From Aequorivita sublithincola DSM 14238 (GTDB lineage: Bacteria; Bacteroidota; Bacteroidia; Flavobacteriales; Flavobacteriaceae), in NCBI RefSeq assembly GCF_000265385.1, contig NC_018013.1, positions 186,001 through 250,000 of the forward strand: DNA of 64,000 bases, read 5' to 3'. How positions within the stretch are numbered: position 1 is the stretch's first letter; the number at the start of each line of letters is the position of its first letter. The position numbers were made by a program, and so were the translations under genes. Positions 15,405-23,092 of this stretch are shown here, in pieces. The notes beneath the pieces are model-generated. The model had not been told where the DNA came from. It ran no database searches and saw only the letters and a list, made by a program, of their open reading frames with translations.

Positions 15405-15680
15405 TTATTTTTCTTTCAGTTCCTTAATGTATTTTTCGACATCAATTTGCATATCGAATAGATTAACTTTCTTTAAATTTAATCCCTGCGCAAATAGAAT
15501 TAATTTATCTAAAGTAGTATTACCTTCACCTCTTTCGATAGAACCAATTGTAAATTTAGTTAACCCAGGATGATTATCTGCCAGTTCCTGTTGAGAAATA
15601 TGAGGTTTATTATATTCTTTACTAGGAATTTTCTCCCTTAATTTAAATAAGTAATTACCAATTTTTTCCTTCTCAGTCAC
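15405..15680 (-). CDS. XRE-family DNA-binding protein
   Basis: A 91-residue protein with a helix-turn-helix of the Cro/C1 type at about 28-60 (ISQQELADNHPGLTKFTIG, then SIERGEGNTTLDKLI). Small, cytosolic, and probably a transcriptional regulator. It has no TTACGG site of its own. The gene lies between the HEPN gene and the divergent sigma-factor leader and could act on either side. Confidence 0.8.
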   Translation of the reverse strand: MTEKEKIGNYLFKLREKIPSKEYNKPHISQQELADNHPGLTKFTIGSIERGEGNTTLDKLILFAQGLNLKKVNLFDMQIDVEKYIKELKEK

Positions 15681-15765
15681 TTTGATTCTCTTTAACTATT
15701 GATAAATTTCTTACTTATTAATAATATTTATGGTATGATATATCTTACCGTTAAGTATTTTTTAT

Positions 15766-15773
15766 TATATTTG
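15766..15773 (+). promoter_or_regulatory. -7 box of the sigma factor leader
   Basis: TATATTTG matches TAnnTTTG exactly. It implies a start near 15782 and a 5' leader of about 300 bases before the sigma factor gene at 16087. No TTACGG palindrome is present. Confidence 0.5.
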
Positions 15774-15889
15774 TTTTTATAATATAAATTTGCGATTCTT
15801 CTAAGAGCAAAACATTAGAAGCTTTCGCTTTGATTCTCGGATTGAAAACTGGTAATTTTAGGAACGAGATGATAAGCAGATTGCTCACG

Positions 15890-15960
15890 ACCCGGGCGTG
15901 GGCTCTCTTATTGTCTCAAGGTAACTAGTACCTCTAACGCAATAAGTTGAGTTCCGCACC
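15890..15960 (+). ncRNA. Candidate structured leader RNA upstream of the ECF sigma gene
   Basis: The long untranslated leader contains nested pairings: GGGCTC (15900-15905) with GAGTTC (15949-15954, G-U pairs allowed), CTTATTG (15907-15913) with CAATAAG (15940-15946), and AGGTA (15919-15923) with TACCT (15929-15933) over a 5-base loop. The three helices stack in order. I have the impression of seeing a similar block before flavobacterial sigma genes but cannot name a family. Confidence 0.45.
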
Positions 15961-16086
15961 TACTTTTTTCTATGGGTTTTAAAACCAGGTAGTATTGTGG
16001 TGTAGCTATATTCAACTGTCTTGTTTATAAGATAAAACGGTGCAGATAGCGCTGGGAAAATTAATTTCCTCTAAAATAGCAATGCT

Positions 16087-16632
16087 ATGCCTAATGGTAC
16101 ATCACATCTCAAAAAATTGGCGGGGTATAGATCGCTCTTTGATGCGCTCTATCCACCCCTTTGCCTATTTGCCAATAAGTACCTCAACGACATGGATACT
16201 TCCAAAGACATCGTTCAGGAGGTGTTTATTAAAATCTGGGAGAAGCAGCCAGCATTTACACACCTCAACACTACCAAAGCCTACTTTTATACCACGGTTA
16301 AAAACCATTGTCTTAATTACTTAAAAAGCAAGCACTACAAAACAATAGCGAATGCCAACCCCTTAGATTTGACAATGCAACAATCCGAAGAATATTTTTA
16401 TTCGGAAATAGTTACGGCAGAAACCTATAATCAGCTATATAAGGCCATAAATACACTCCCAAAAAAATCAGCCAAAGTCATCACGCTTTCCCTAAACAAG
16501 TATACCACGAATGAAATTGCCGAAGAACTCAATATCACCCCGAGTACGGTAAGAACCCAAAAAAGTCTCGCCTATCAAAAACTTAAAGGTCTATTGGCTC
16601 CTTTAAAATATTTATTTTCATTTTTTCCATAA
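16087..16632 (+). CDS. ECF sigma factor (FecI-like)
   Basis: A 181-residue RNA polymerase sigma-70 family protein of the Bacteroidota FecI-like type. Region 2 spans about 15-85 (LYPPLCLFANKYLNDMDTSK, DIVQEVFIKIWEKQ). Region 4 spans about 122-172, with a helix-turn-helix TTNEIAEELNITPSTVRTQK. There is no anti-sigma gene next to it. The gene lies downstream of a long structured leader and just upstream of a decayed S9 peptidase, so its original operon may have been broken. Confidence 0.85.
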   Translation: MPNGTSHLKKLAGYRSLFDALYPPLCLFANKYLNDMDTSKDIVQEVFIKIWEKQPAFTHLNTTKAYFYTTVKNHCLNYLKSKHYKTIANANPLDLTMQQSEEYFYSEIVTAETYNQLYKAINTLPKKSAKVITLSLNKYTTNEIAEELNITPSTVRTQKSLAYQKLKGLLAPLKYLFSFFP

Positions 16633-16660
16633 TAGCGTCCTAAACGTTTTTTAATAAATC

Positions 16661-17000
16661 CAATTGCTTCAGGTTGCTTTTATTATCTCACAGACCAATA
16701 TATTTTCAGCTGCAGTTGTGGGCGCAGAGATATTTGATCTTACAACAACTTATCACACCATAAACAGGGACACCGGCATTGAGGAACATTGGCACTCTGA
16801 AAATCAACAGTAACAAATGGGCAAAAGTTTTTATGAAGGTAAGGAGCTGTACAATCGGAACTCCCCATTGGTATATGCCCAGAACAGAAAGACCCCGACC
16901 CTAATTTGGACGGGTAACAAGAATTATCAGGTATATTGGCATTAAAGCGAAGCCAATTACCTTGCCTTACGACGCCTAAATATGGAAGTGGAATTACCCC
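16661..17000 (+). pseudogene. Remnant of an S9 (prolyl oligopeptidase-type) peptidase
   Basis: One plus-strand frame reads like the C-terminal catalytic domain of S9 peptidases: QVAFIISQTNIFSAAVVGAE, INRDTGIEEHWHSENQQ, then a stop, then QMGKSFYEGKELYNRNSP, PTLIWTGNKNYQVYWH, another stop, and SEANYLALRRL. Two in-frame stops and loss of both ends show that it is dead. The reading ends where a GC-rich tandem repeat begins at 17001. No other S9 sequence is nearby. Confidence 0.75.
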
Positions 17001-17059
17001 CGCTGGCGCAAGCGTCCCGCTCATGTCCCCACGCTGGCGCGAGCGTCCCGCTCGTGTCC
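17001..17059. repeat. GC-rich 28-bp repeat, two copies
   Basis: CGCTGGCGCRAGCGTCCCGC followed by TCRTGTCC occurs at 17001-17028 and 17032-17059 (period 31). Each copy contains the self-complementary GCGCRAGCG core. It is far richer in GC than its surroundings and cuts off the S9 pseudogene. It resembles short mobile repeats scattered in many Bacteroidota. Confidence 0.75.
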
Positions 17060-17246
17060 TCAATAGTTAGAATTAAAGTAAAAAGACTAATTCTCCACCT
17101 AAATGGAATAAATAATTTTCCTGATCGGTCTTAAATTTTGTCTATGGTGGTTTAGCTCTAAAGTTCATCAGTTTTATAAGTGATTTCCGGTCTTCACTAT
17201 TAGTTATTTCTAAATTAAATAATAAGGGTTTAACTTAAAATCTATT

Positions 17247-17291
17247 CAAAGCTAATTCTAACTCCGGTAAGTATTTTACGGAAAACCGTAA
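17247..17291 (-). promoter_or_regulatory. Operator-promoter site 10, orphan
   Basis: Perfect TTACGG-AAAA-CCGTAA at 17276-17291 and TAGCTTTG at 17254-17247 on the minus strand, gap 21. No intact gene follows: the minus strand between 17240 and 17060 offers only an eight-codon frame. The gene once driven by this promoter seems to be lost. Confidence 0.7.
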
Positions 17292-17360
17292 TGGCTAAAA
17301 TTTTAATTCATTGCAAACCTCTAGCACCCACAAGTAAAATCAAAGTAAGGTTCTCCCCCC

Positions 17361-17825
17361 CCTGTCCGCGTAAATTTCAAAAAGCGCAGCGAAACTATAT
17401 TCATCACGGTGCCCGAGTGAATTTCAAAAAAGCGAAGCGGTTTTGAAATTAGTGTCGAGGCCACCAATCTCGGTCCCTTCGATACAACCTCCTATCGTCG
17501 GCCACTCAGGGACCTGCATTGCGTTAAAAAAAGTAAAGATCATGACGGTGTCCGAGTGAATTTGAACCAGCGTTAGCAGATTCAAATTAGTATCGAGGAC
17601 ACCAGCACCAAAACCTACCCGGTGACCGAGTGAATTTGAAGCAGCGACAGCAAATTCAAATTAGTATCGAGGCCACCACAAACCAAATCATCACGGTGTC
17701 CGAGTGAATTTTAAGCAGCGACAGCAAATTCAAATTAGTATCGAGGCCACCACCATCCAAACCTCCCCGGTGTCCGAGTGAATTCCAAAGAGCGCAGCGA
17801 ATTGGAATTAGTATCGAGGCCACCA
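17361..17825 (+). repeat. Hairpin repeat array, block 1 (about five full copies)
   Basis: Copies of about 60 bases, each running from GGTGTCCGAGTGAATTT through an AGCG(C/A)AGCG-like loop to AAATTAGTATCGAGGCCACC. Positions are about 17404-17466, 17544-17605, 17617-17679, 17692-17752 and 17766-17825, plus a partial copy at 17361-17395. Arms pair imperfectly, while the inner arms covary (TTTCAAA/TTTGAAA, TTTGAA/TTCAAA, TTCCAA/TTGGAA), which supports selection for an RNA or DNA hairpin. Confidence 0.85.
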
Positions 17826-17854
17826 AATCCCCAAATATTCACTAATTTTATAAT

Positions 17855-18163
17855 ATGGCCAACGGCTTTATGTACATATTACTATGCAATGATTGCACCT
17901 ATTATACAGGAAGCACAAAAGATTTGGAATTAAGATTCATCCAACATCAAACAGGTGAAGGATCAAATTACACAAAAAACAGGCTACCAGTCAAACTGAT
18001 TTATTTTGAAGAATATGATAGAATAGATTTAGCCTTTTACAGAGAAAAACAAGTACAGCGATGGTCTCGAAAAAAGAAAGAAGCATTAATCTCCGGAGAA
18101 AATTATTTATTACCTGAATTGGCTAAAAAATCTTCAGAAATTAAATTTTCATATCCTGGGTAA
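17855..18163 (+). CDS. GIY-YIG nuclease family protein
   Basis: A 102-residue single-domain GIY-YIG endonuclease of the UPF0213/YhbQ type. Visible are the N-terminal motif FMYILLCNDCTYYTGST (degenerate GIY ... YTG), Arg27 in LRFIQHQ, KLIYFEEY and the catalytic Glu64 in FYREKQVQRWSRKKK. It is surrounded on both sides by the same hairpin repeats, 29 bases from block 1 and 34 from block 2. That placement suggests a link between nuclease and repeats, or an insertion inside the repeat field. Confidence 0.85.
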   Translation: MANGFMYILLCNDCTYYTGSTKDLELRFIQHQTGEGSNYTKNRLPVKLIYFEEYDRIDLAFYREKQVQRWSRKKKEALISGENYLLPELAKKSSEIKFSYPG

Positions 18164-18196
18164 CTGAGTAAATTCTAAAATTCAAGGCTAAACCTC

Positions 18197-18356
18197 CCCG
18201 GTGTCCGAGTGAATTTCAAAAAAGCGACGCGCCTTTGAAATTTGTATCGAGGCCACCACAAAACAAATCATCATGGTGTCCGAGTGAATTTCAAAAAAGC
18301 GCAGCGGCTTTGAAATTTGCCTGTGCTGAGCCTGTCGAAGTGTATCGAGGCCACCC
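18197..18356 (+). repeat. Hairpin repeat array, block 2 (two copies)
   Basis: Copies at about 18197-18256 and 18273-18356. The second carries an insertion, CCTGTGCTGAGCCTGTCGAAG, a separate short dispersed repeat, in its right arm. Bases 18357-18509 hold no gene, only a loose inverted pair CTTCCCC/GGGGAAG. Confidence 0.8.
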
Positions 18357-18509
18357 CTTACGTCCACCGCATAAAGTTTCTAATTTTTTATTAAAATATT
18401 TCGCCGGTGGCCACCTTCCCCTATTATGATGCAGCTATTTTATTAAAGTTTTTGCTGAGGGGAAGGAGCTTTTATAATTAGGTCTATAAAAATCGAAGCA
18501 ATAATATCC

Positions 18510-18629
18510 AAGGTGTCCGAGTGAATTTCAAAAGAGCGCAGCGGCTTTGAAATTAGTATCGAGGACACCAATGCAATATTTCCCGGGTGTCCGAGTGAAT
18601 TTCAAAGAGCGAAGTGTATCGAGGCCACG
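18510..18629 (+). repeat. Hairpin repeat array, block 3
   Basis: A full copy at about 18510-18569 (ending GAGGACACC, which restores pairing with GGTGTCC) and a shortened copy at 18583-18629 that lacks the TTTGAAATTA arm. Confidence 0.75.
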
Positions 18630-18736
18630 CAACCGTCTCACGTCTAACTCATAAAGACTGACAACCTAAAACCTCAAACCCAACACTAGAACTTAGGCTA
18701 TAAATTTTGTATGTCAGGAATATTGAACACAAAATG

Positions 18737-18758
18737 TAAACAAATTTGTTTATATTTG
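18737..18758 (+). promoter_or_regulatory. Palindromic operator over the antitoxin promoter
   Basis: The 16-base perfect palindrome TAAACAAATTTGTTTA (18737-18752) overlaps a TATATTTG -7 box (18751-18758). The antitoxin ATG is at 18763, so the transcript would be leaderless or nearly so. This is the usual layout of toxin-antitoxin autoregulation. Confidence 0.65.
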
Positions 18759-18762
18759 CAGT

Positions 18763-19245
18763 ATGGATACACTACTAAAATATAAAGGCATACACCCAGG
18801 GATTGTTTTGGAACGTGAATTTAAAAAACGTTCCCTAAAACAACGCCCCTTTGCTATTGCTATAAATGAGCATCCGCAAACATTGAATGCCATAACTAAA
18901 GGCAAGAGAAGCCTAAACACAGCTTTGGCACTTAAGATTGAGGAAAAAATGGGATTGGAGGAAGGCATCTTGGCAATCCTTCAGACCTATTACGATATCC
19001 GTATAGAAAAAGAAAAACAGCATCCTGAAACCCCTAATCTTGCTTTACTGCGCAAATCACTTTTTTGGGATACAGCTATTAACCATATTGATTGGAAAAA
19101 ACAATATAAAGCAGTTATTAAAAGAATATTTGAACGTGGTAATGAAATTGAGAAAAGTGAGATTATTCGTTTCTATGGTAAACAGAAAGTAGATGATGTG
19201 TTGAATTCAATAAGCAGAAAACCTTATACACTTTCCGCCAACTAA
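18763..19245 (+). CDS. HigA-like antitoxin / AbiEi-type regulator
   Basis: A 160-residue protein. The N-terminal half (about 5-90) is a HigA/XRE-like helix-turn-helix (YKGIHPGIVLEREFKKRSLK through LNAITKGKRSLNTALALKI). The C-terminal part (about 100-155, WDTAINHIDWKKQYKAVIKR) resembles a DUF6922-like segment often paired with AbiEii toxins. It lies 10 bases upstream of the nucleotidyltransferase toxin gene and probably represses the shared promoter through the palindrome at 18737. Confidence 0.8.
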   Translation: MDTLLKYKGIHPGIVLEREFKKRSLKQRPFAIAINEHPQTLNAITKGKRSLNTALALKIEEKMGLEEGILAILQTYYDIRIEKEKQHPETPNLALLRKSLFWDTAINHIDWKKQYKAVIKRIFERGNEIEKSEIIRFYGKQKVDDVLNSISRKPYTLSAN

Positions 19246-19255
19246 ACTATGGAAG

Positions 19256-19918
19256 ATGCTACACTACAACACAGTAAACAATTTACTTCGCAATTGCTTA
19301 TTGCAGTTAATGACTGCCAAAGAATTCAGTAGCTTCAGACTTGTTGGTGGTACTTCCCTTAGTCTTCAAATAGGCCACCGGGAGTCTGTGGATATAGATC
19401 TTTTTAGTGATGTTCCCTACGGCACAATAGATTTTGAAGGGATAACAGCATACCTAAAAGCGCATTTTCCATATGTTGACCACCTAGATATAGCTCCTGC
19501 AATCGGTAAATCTTATTTTATAGGAGAAAATAAGAATAATGCTGTAAAGCTGGATGTTTACCATACTGATACTTTTATAGAACCCCTGTTATTAATCGAT
19601 TCAATTCGTCTGGCCACAGTAACGGAAATTATTGCAATGAAATTAGATGTGGTCCTGCGTGGGGGACGAAAAAAGGATTTTTGGGATTTGCATGCGCTGT
19701 TTGACAACTACACTATTGAACAAATGCTAGCATTACACAAGCAGCGGTATCCATATACTCACGACGCAGAACTGATACTCCACAATCTCACAGATTTTTC
19801 ACAGGCAGATGATGATTTTGATCCCATTTGTTTATTAGGTAAATACTGGGAATTCATTAAGGATGACATTCTTACTATTGTTGAAGCTTATAGAGATACT
19901 AAAAATGGAAATGTCTGA
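19256..19918 (+). CDS. AbiEii/AbiGii-family nucleotidyltransferase toxin
   Basis: A 220-residue protein with the AbiEii nucleotidyltransferase core: FRLVGGTSLSLQIGHRESVD through DIDLFSD (the GG/S...DxD motif), a later strand AVKLDVYHTD, and the helical RLATVTEIIAMKLDVVLRGG then KKDFWDLHAL. Such toxins modify tRNA or other targets with nucleotides; the actual target here is unknown. It is paired with the upstream antitoxin, forming a type IV-like module that may act in phage defence or plasmid stability. It sits within the repeat-rich zone. Confidence 0.85.
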   Translation: MLHYNTVNNLLRNCLLQLMTAKEFSSFRLVGGTSLSLQIGHRESVDIDLFSDVPYGTIDFEGITAYLKAHFPYVDHLDIAPAIGKSYFIGENKNNAVKLDVYHTDTFIEPLLLIDSIRLATVTEIIAMKLDVVLRGGRKKDFWDLHALFDNYTIEQMLALHKQRYPYTHDAELILHNLTDFSQADDDFDPICLLGKYWEFIKDDILTIVEAYRDTKNGNV

Positions 19919-19997
19919 TCTGGGAAATAAGTCTTATACTACAAATAGAACAAAACGCTATACCTCCACGGTGTCCAAGCAAATATCACCAAGACTC

Positions 19998-20226
19998 ATC
20001 ACGGTGTCCGCGTGAATTTCAAAAAAGCGCAGCGACTTTGAAATTAGCCCGTGCTGAGCCTGCCTGTCCTGAGCTTGTCGAAGGGTCGAAGTATATCGAG
20101 GCCACCCCGCAATATCTCCCCGGTGTCCGAGTAAATTTCAAAAAGCGCAGCGAAACTATATTCACCACGGTGTCCGAGTAAATTTCAAAAAGCGTAGCGG
20201 CTTTGAAATTAGTATCGAGGCCACCA
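19998..20226 (+). repeat. Hairpin repeat array, block 4
   Basis: Copies at about 20000-20106 (enlarged by a CTGAGCCTGCCTGTCCTGAG and GCTTGTCGAAGG insertion), a partial copy at 20118-20156 and a full copy at 20165-20226. A further fragment, CCACGGTGTCCAAGC, lies near 19967. The last copy ends 7 bases before the stop codon of the next minus-strand gene. Confidence 0.8.
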
Positions 20227-20232
20227 CAAGCC

Positions 20233-20982
20233 CTAAACCTCAACCCCCAAAACATCAACCCCAACAGCATTCGCACTCTTAAACAAATAATAAGTACTCT
20301 CCACCTTTTGATAAAACTTCATCCCCAAAACCGCAACGGCAAATCCACCCACATCAGGTAATTCAGTGTTCATCTCAAAAGAAGTTGCACTATACTGTTT
20401 ATCCATATAAAGCGGTGAACTATTCTTTAAACTGAATTCCAACGTATTGAAATCAAAGTGCAAAAGTCCTAAAGTGAGCGCAATATGTGTGGCCCCAGCA
20501 GGAAAACTGACGTTCTTAACATCAAAATTCGAAACACTAAGAGTTCGGGTATTAAAATCAAAGTTTAAAGAAGCAGCCAATACCTCAATCACATTACATG
20601 ATGGAGTAAAAACAAAACTGCCAAGTAACTCCACTCCCAAAGGTGTTCTTAATCCTTCACCCACGCACCTTTTACCTCTGCTATTCACAGGGTCTAGATT
20701 CTTCAACTTTGTAAACAATTGTATCATCCGCCCATGCAACGCTCCATCCTTGCGCACGCATAAAAAGGGAGCAAGGGCAATCCGAAAAACCTTCTTTGTC
20801 CTACTACACCGGCCAAACTCCGTTGCGTTTTCCATAGTCCGAACTAAACTCTCCTTATTTTTCGGATTCTTGCTGAAACCACCTCCAGCTGCCCGCGCCA
20901 GATGCCCCCCAACTTTGGATTTATAATAATTAATACCATCAATAGTGCCTTTTAACTTAATAGTTCCTGTTTGCTTCGCCAT
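20233..20982 (-). CDS. Conserved Bacteroidota protein of unknown function
   Basis: A 249-residue protein beginning MAKQTGTIKLKGTIDGINYY and KSKVGGHLARAAGGG, a pattern I recognise from many flavobacterial genomes but without an assigned function. There is no signal peptide. The N-terminal part is basic (about 1-70); the rest alternates beta strands, with a repeated NFDFNT/HFDFNT motif near 137 and 175. It is flanked on its 3' side by hairpin repeats and on its 5' side by an AT-rich gap. Possibly a mobile accessory gene. Confidence 0.6.
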   Translation of the reverse strand: MAKQTGTIKLKGTIDGINYYKSKVGGHLARAAGGGFSKNPKNKESLVRTMENATEFGRCSRTKKVFRIALAPFLCVRKDGALHGRMIQLFTKLKNLDPVNSRGKRCVGEGLRTPLGVELLGSFVFTPSCNVIEVLAASLNFDFNTRTLSVSNFDVKNVSFPAGATHIALTLGLLHFDFNTLEFSLKNSSPLYMDKQYSATSFEMNTELPDVGGFAVAVLGMKFYQKVESTYYLFKSANAVGVDVLGVEV

Positions 20983-21325
20983 AATACTGGTTTTTAAGCT
21001 TCTAAGATAATAAATAATTTATAGTTCAAACAATATATAGTATATTTATAGTGTGTTTAAAGTATACATATAGTAACTTTATAGTATGTCTAAACCGCTA
21101 AGAAAATACTACATATTTAATATAAATCAATACCATTCTGTAAAAACTCAATGGTTTACACACCCAAATCAGTTAAGTTTAAAAAAAACGGCTAAGAAAT
21201 AAGGCAAATAGTATCTTAAAAGAATAAACGCTTATAGTTATTTAATTACAACCCATAATTTTATTTGCACTGAATATTCCATTCATCATTTAGAAATTAT
21301 AACTTCGTACCAATTAAGTTAAACT
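20983..21325. other. AT-rich intergenic region
   Basis: About 340 bases between divergent genes. It includes repeats of ATAGT/TATAGT words (about 21018-21090) but no coding frame. It marks the border between the accessory zone and the housekeeping part. Confidence 0.5.
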
Positions 21326-21979
21326 ATGATAGTTCACGATTTTAGCAACAAAAAGTCAGTTCTCAACCAATTTATTTCGGAAATGCGCGATGTTTCCATT
21401 CAAAAAGATTCGATGCGTTTTCGAAAAAACATTGAACGCATTGGCGAAATTCTAAGTTACGAAATGAGTAAAACTTTGAATTATAAATCGCAACTTGTGA
21501 GGACGCCATTGGGAGAAAAAGAAATGCGAGTTCCCGTAAATGATTTGGTTGTTTGTTCCATATTACGAGCTGCTTTACCGTTTCATAATGGTATTCTGAA
21601 TTTTTTTGACAAGGCTGAAAATGCTTTTATTTCAGCTTTTAGGCATCATCCGGATGGCGATGATGATTTTGAAGTAATCGTGAAATACTTAGCTTCCCCG
21701 TCTATTGAAAATAAAACGCTGATTTTAACGGACCCGATGTTGGCAACAGGAAAAACCTTGGAAAACGTTTTGAAAGCTTTTGAAAAGCACGGCACGCCCA
21801 AGCAGATTCATATTCTTTCAATTATTGGTGCCAAACCTGGCATTGAATATATAAAACCCATTTTCCCTGAAAACACCCATCTTTGGATTGCCGCCGTGGA
21901 CGACACACTAAATAGTCGAGGCTATATAGTTCCCGGACTTGGCGATGCCGGTGATCTTGCTTTTGGCGAAAAACTCTAG
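21326..21979 (+). CDS. upp: Uracil phosphoribosyltransferase
   Basis: A 217-residue enzyme that converts uracil and PRPP to UMP in pyrimidine salvage. The PRPP loop reads LILTDPMLATGKTL (about 132-145), the uracil site near the C-terminus reads YIVPGLGDAGDLAFG, and CSILRAALPFHNG fits the family. Length is normal. It converges with the methyltransferase gene, with only 9 bases between the stops. Confidence 0.95.
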   Translation: MIVHDFSNKKSVLNQFISEMRDVSIQKDSMRFRKNIERIGEILSYEMSKTLNYKSQLVRTPLGEKEMRVPVNDLVVCSILRAALPFHNGILNFFDKAENAFISAFRHHPDGDDDFEVIVKYLASPSIENKTLILTDPMLATGKTLENVLKAFEKHGTPKQIHILSIIGAKPGIEYIKPIFPENTHLWIAAVDDTLNSRGYIVPGLGDAGDLAFGEKL

Positions 21980-21988
21980 AGTTTCAAA

Positions 21989-22570
21989 TTATTTCTTGGT
22001 GAGTGTAAAAAACAATTCACTGCCAGCTCGCGGTGGTATTGAATTATAAGCACTCTCCATCTTTTCAATTTTAAATTCTTCTGAAAAAAGAGTGCGATAT
22101 TCACTTTCGCTTCCTCCGAAAGGTGGCTTGTCATTGTTTAAAGGAATGTTGAAAAGCAATCCAACCAATTTCCCATAAGGTTTTAATAATTGAAGCATTT
22201 TTGATACGTAATCTCTTCGAAGTTCCGGTTCTAAGGCACAAAAAAAGGTTTGTTCCAGAATCAGATCGAAAGTATCTTGAAGTTTAAAAAAGTCTGAATG
22301 CAAAAGATTTTTCTTAGGAAAGGAAGGAATTCGTTTTGACAAATTCTTTAAAGGAATCGAAGAGATATCAATCACAAAAACGTTGTTGAATCCTTTATCA
22401 AAAAGATATTCCGTCTCGCATGAATTACCGCCGCCTGGAATTAATATTTTCAGGTTTTTATCTGAAAGTCGATCAATATATTCTTTTAAAGGTGTAGAAA
22501 CATAGCCAATATCCCAGCCTGTTTCGCCGCTAAGATATTTTTGATTCCAAAAAGATTCTAGATCTTTCAT
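21989..22570 (-). CDS. TPMT-family SAM-dependent methyltransferase
   Basis: A 193-residue protein of the thiopurine S-methyltransferase family. The N-terminus has FWNQKYLSGETGWDIGYVST, the SAM-binding motif I reads LKILIPGGGNSCETEYL, and DLILEQTFFCALEP is the family's post-I motif. Bacterial members methylate small thiols, tellurium or selenium compounds, or act in unknown ways; the substrate here is not known. Confidence 0.9.
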   Translation of the reverse strand: MKDLESFWNQKYLSGETGWDIGYVSTPLKEYIDRLSDKNLKILIPGGGNSCETEYLFDKGFNNVFVIDISSIPLKNLSKRIPSFPKKNLLHSDFFKLQDTFDLILEQTFFCALEPELRRDYVSKMLQLLKPYGKLVGLLFNIPLNNDKPPFGGSESEYRTLFSEEFKIEKMESAYNSIPPRAGSELFFTLTKK

Positions 22571-22675
22571 AAGTCATTTTTCAATTTATACAACTAATTC
22601 TAATTATCTCTTTTTGTCTTTCTTTGTTAAGGGATCAACTCACATTAATTTGCAGTGATCCTCAAACTATTCAGA

Positions 22676-23092
22676 TTATTCTATTTCATTGTCATACATA
22701 TAATCGGCTATTTGGCGAATAGTGTTCTCTGGATAAAATTGATAAGGCATCAAGCCAAATTTCTTAACTTCTTCTGGCATTTTTGATTTTTCCGAAGAAG
22801 GATTTTTAGTCCATTCAATTATTTCCGCTACAAAATCTTCTTTTGAAGTATCTTCAGAAATATAATTCATTTTCACTGCAATCATTGGCGGTGCCATCAT
22901 TTCTTCCTCTGTAGATTTCGGATTGTGGCAAGCATAACAGTTGTTTTCCATTAATTTTTTTCCAGGATGTTCTTGGCTCAGTTTAAATTCAACACTTTCA
23001 TTCTTTTCAGTTATTGTCAAATAACTACTGTGATTTTGATTATTACAAGCCGCTAAAAGTATTATGAAAAAAAGTGTTGCTAAAAATCTCAT
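22676..23092 (-). CDS. Cytochrome c-type lipoprotein
   Basis: A 138-residue lipoprotein with lipobox LAAC (Cys16) and a single haem-binding CYACH motif at 52-56. A Met-rich stretch (EEMMAPPM, KMPEEV) can supply the axial ligand. It is likely a small membrane-attached electron carrier in the periplasm. It lies downstream of a Crp/Fnr regulator gene on the same strand, with about 110 bases between them. Confidence 0.85.
   Translation of the reverse strand: MRFLATLFFIILLAACNNQNHSSYLTITEKNESVEFKLSQEHPGKKLMENNCYACHNPKSTEEEMMAPPMIAVKMNYISEDTSKEDFVAEIIEWTKNPSSEKSKMPEEVKKFGLMPYQFYPENTIRQIADYMYDNEIE

Noticed and set aside
16740..17063. Minus-strand frame of 107 codons over the S9 relic
   Set aside because: It has odd composition (many Cys, Pro) and lies opposite a plus-strand frame that clearly resembles S9 peptidases; treated as a shadow.
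17361..20226. Regular repeats as a CRISPR array
   Set aside because: Repeats are about 60 bases, imperfect hairpins with irregular spacing, and genes lie between them; no cas genes are present.
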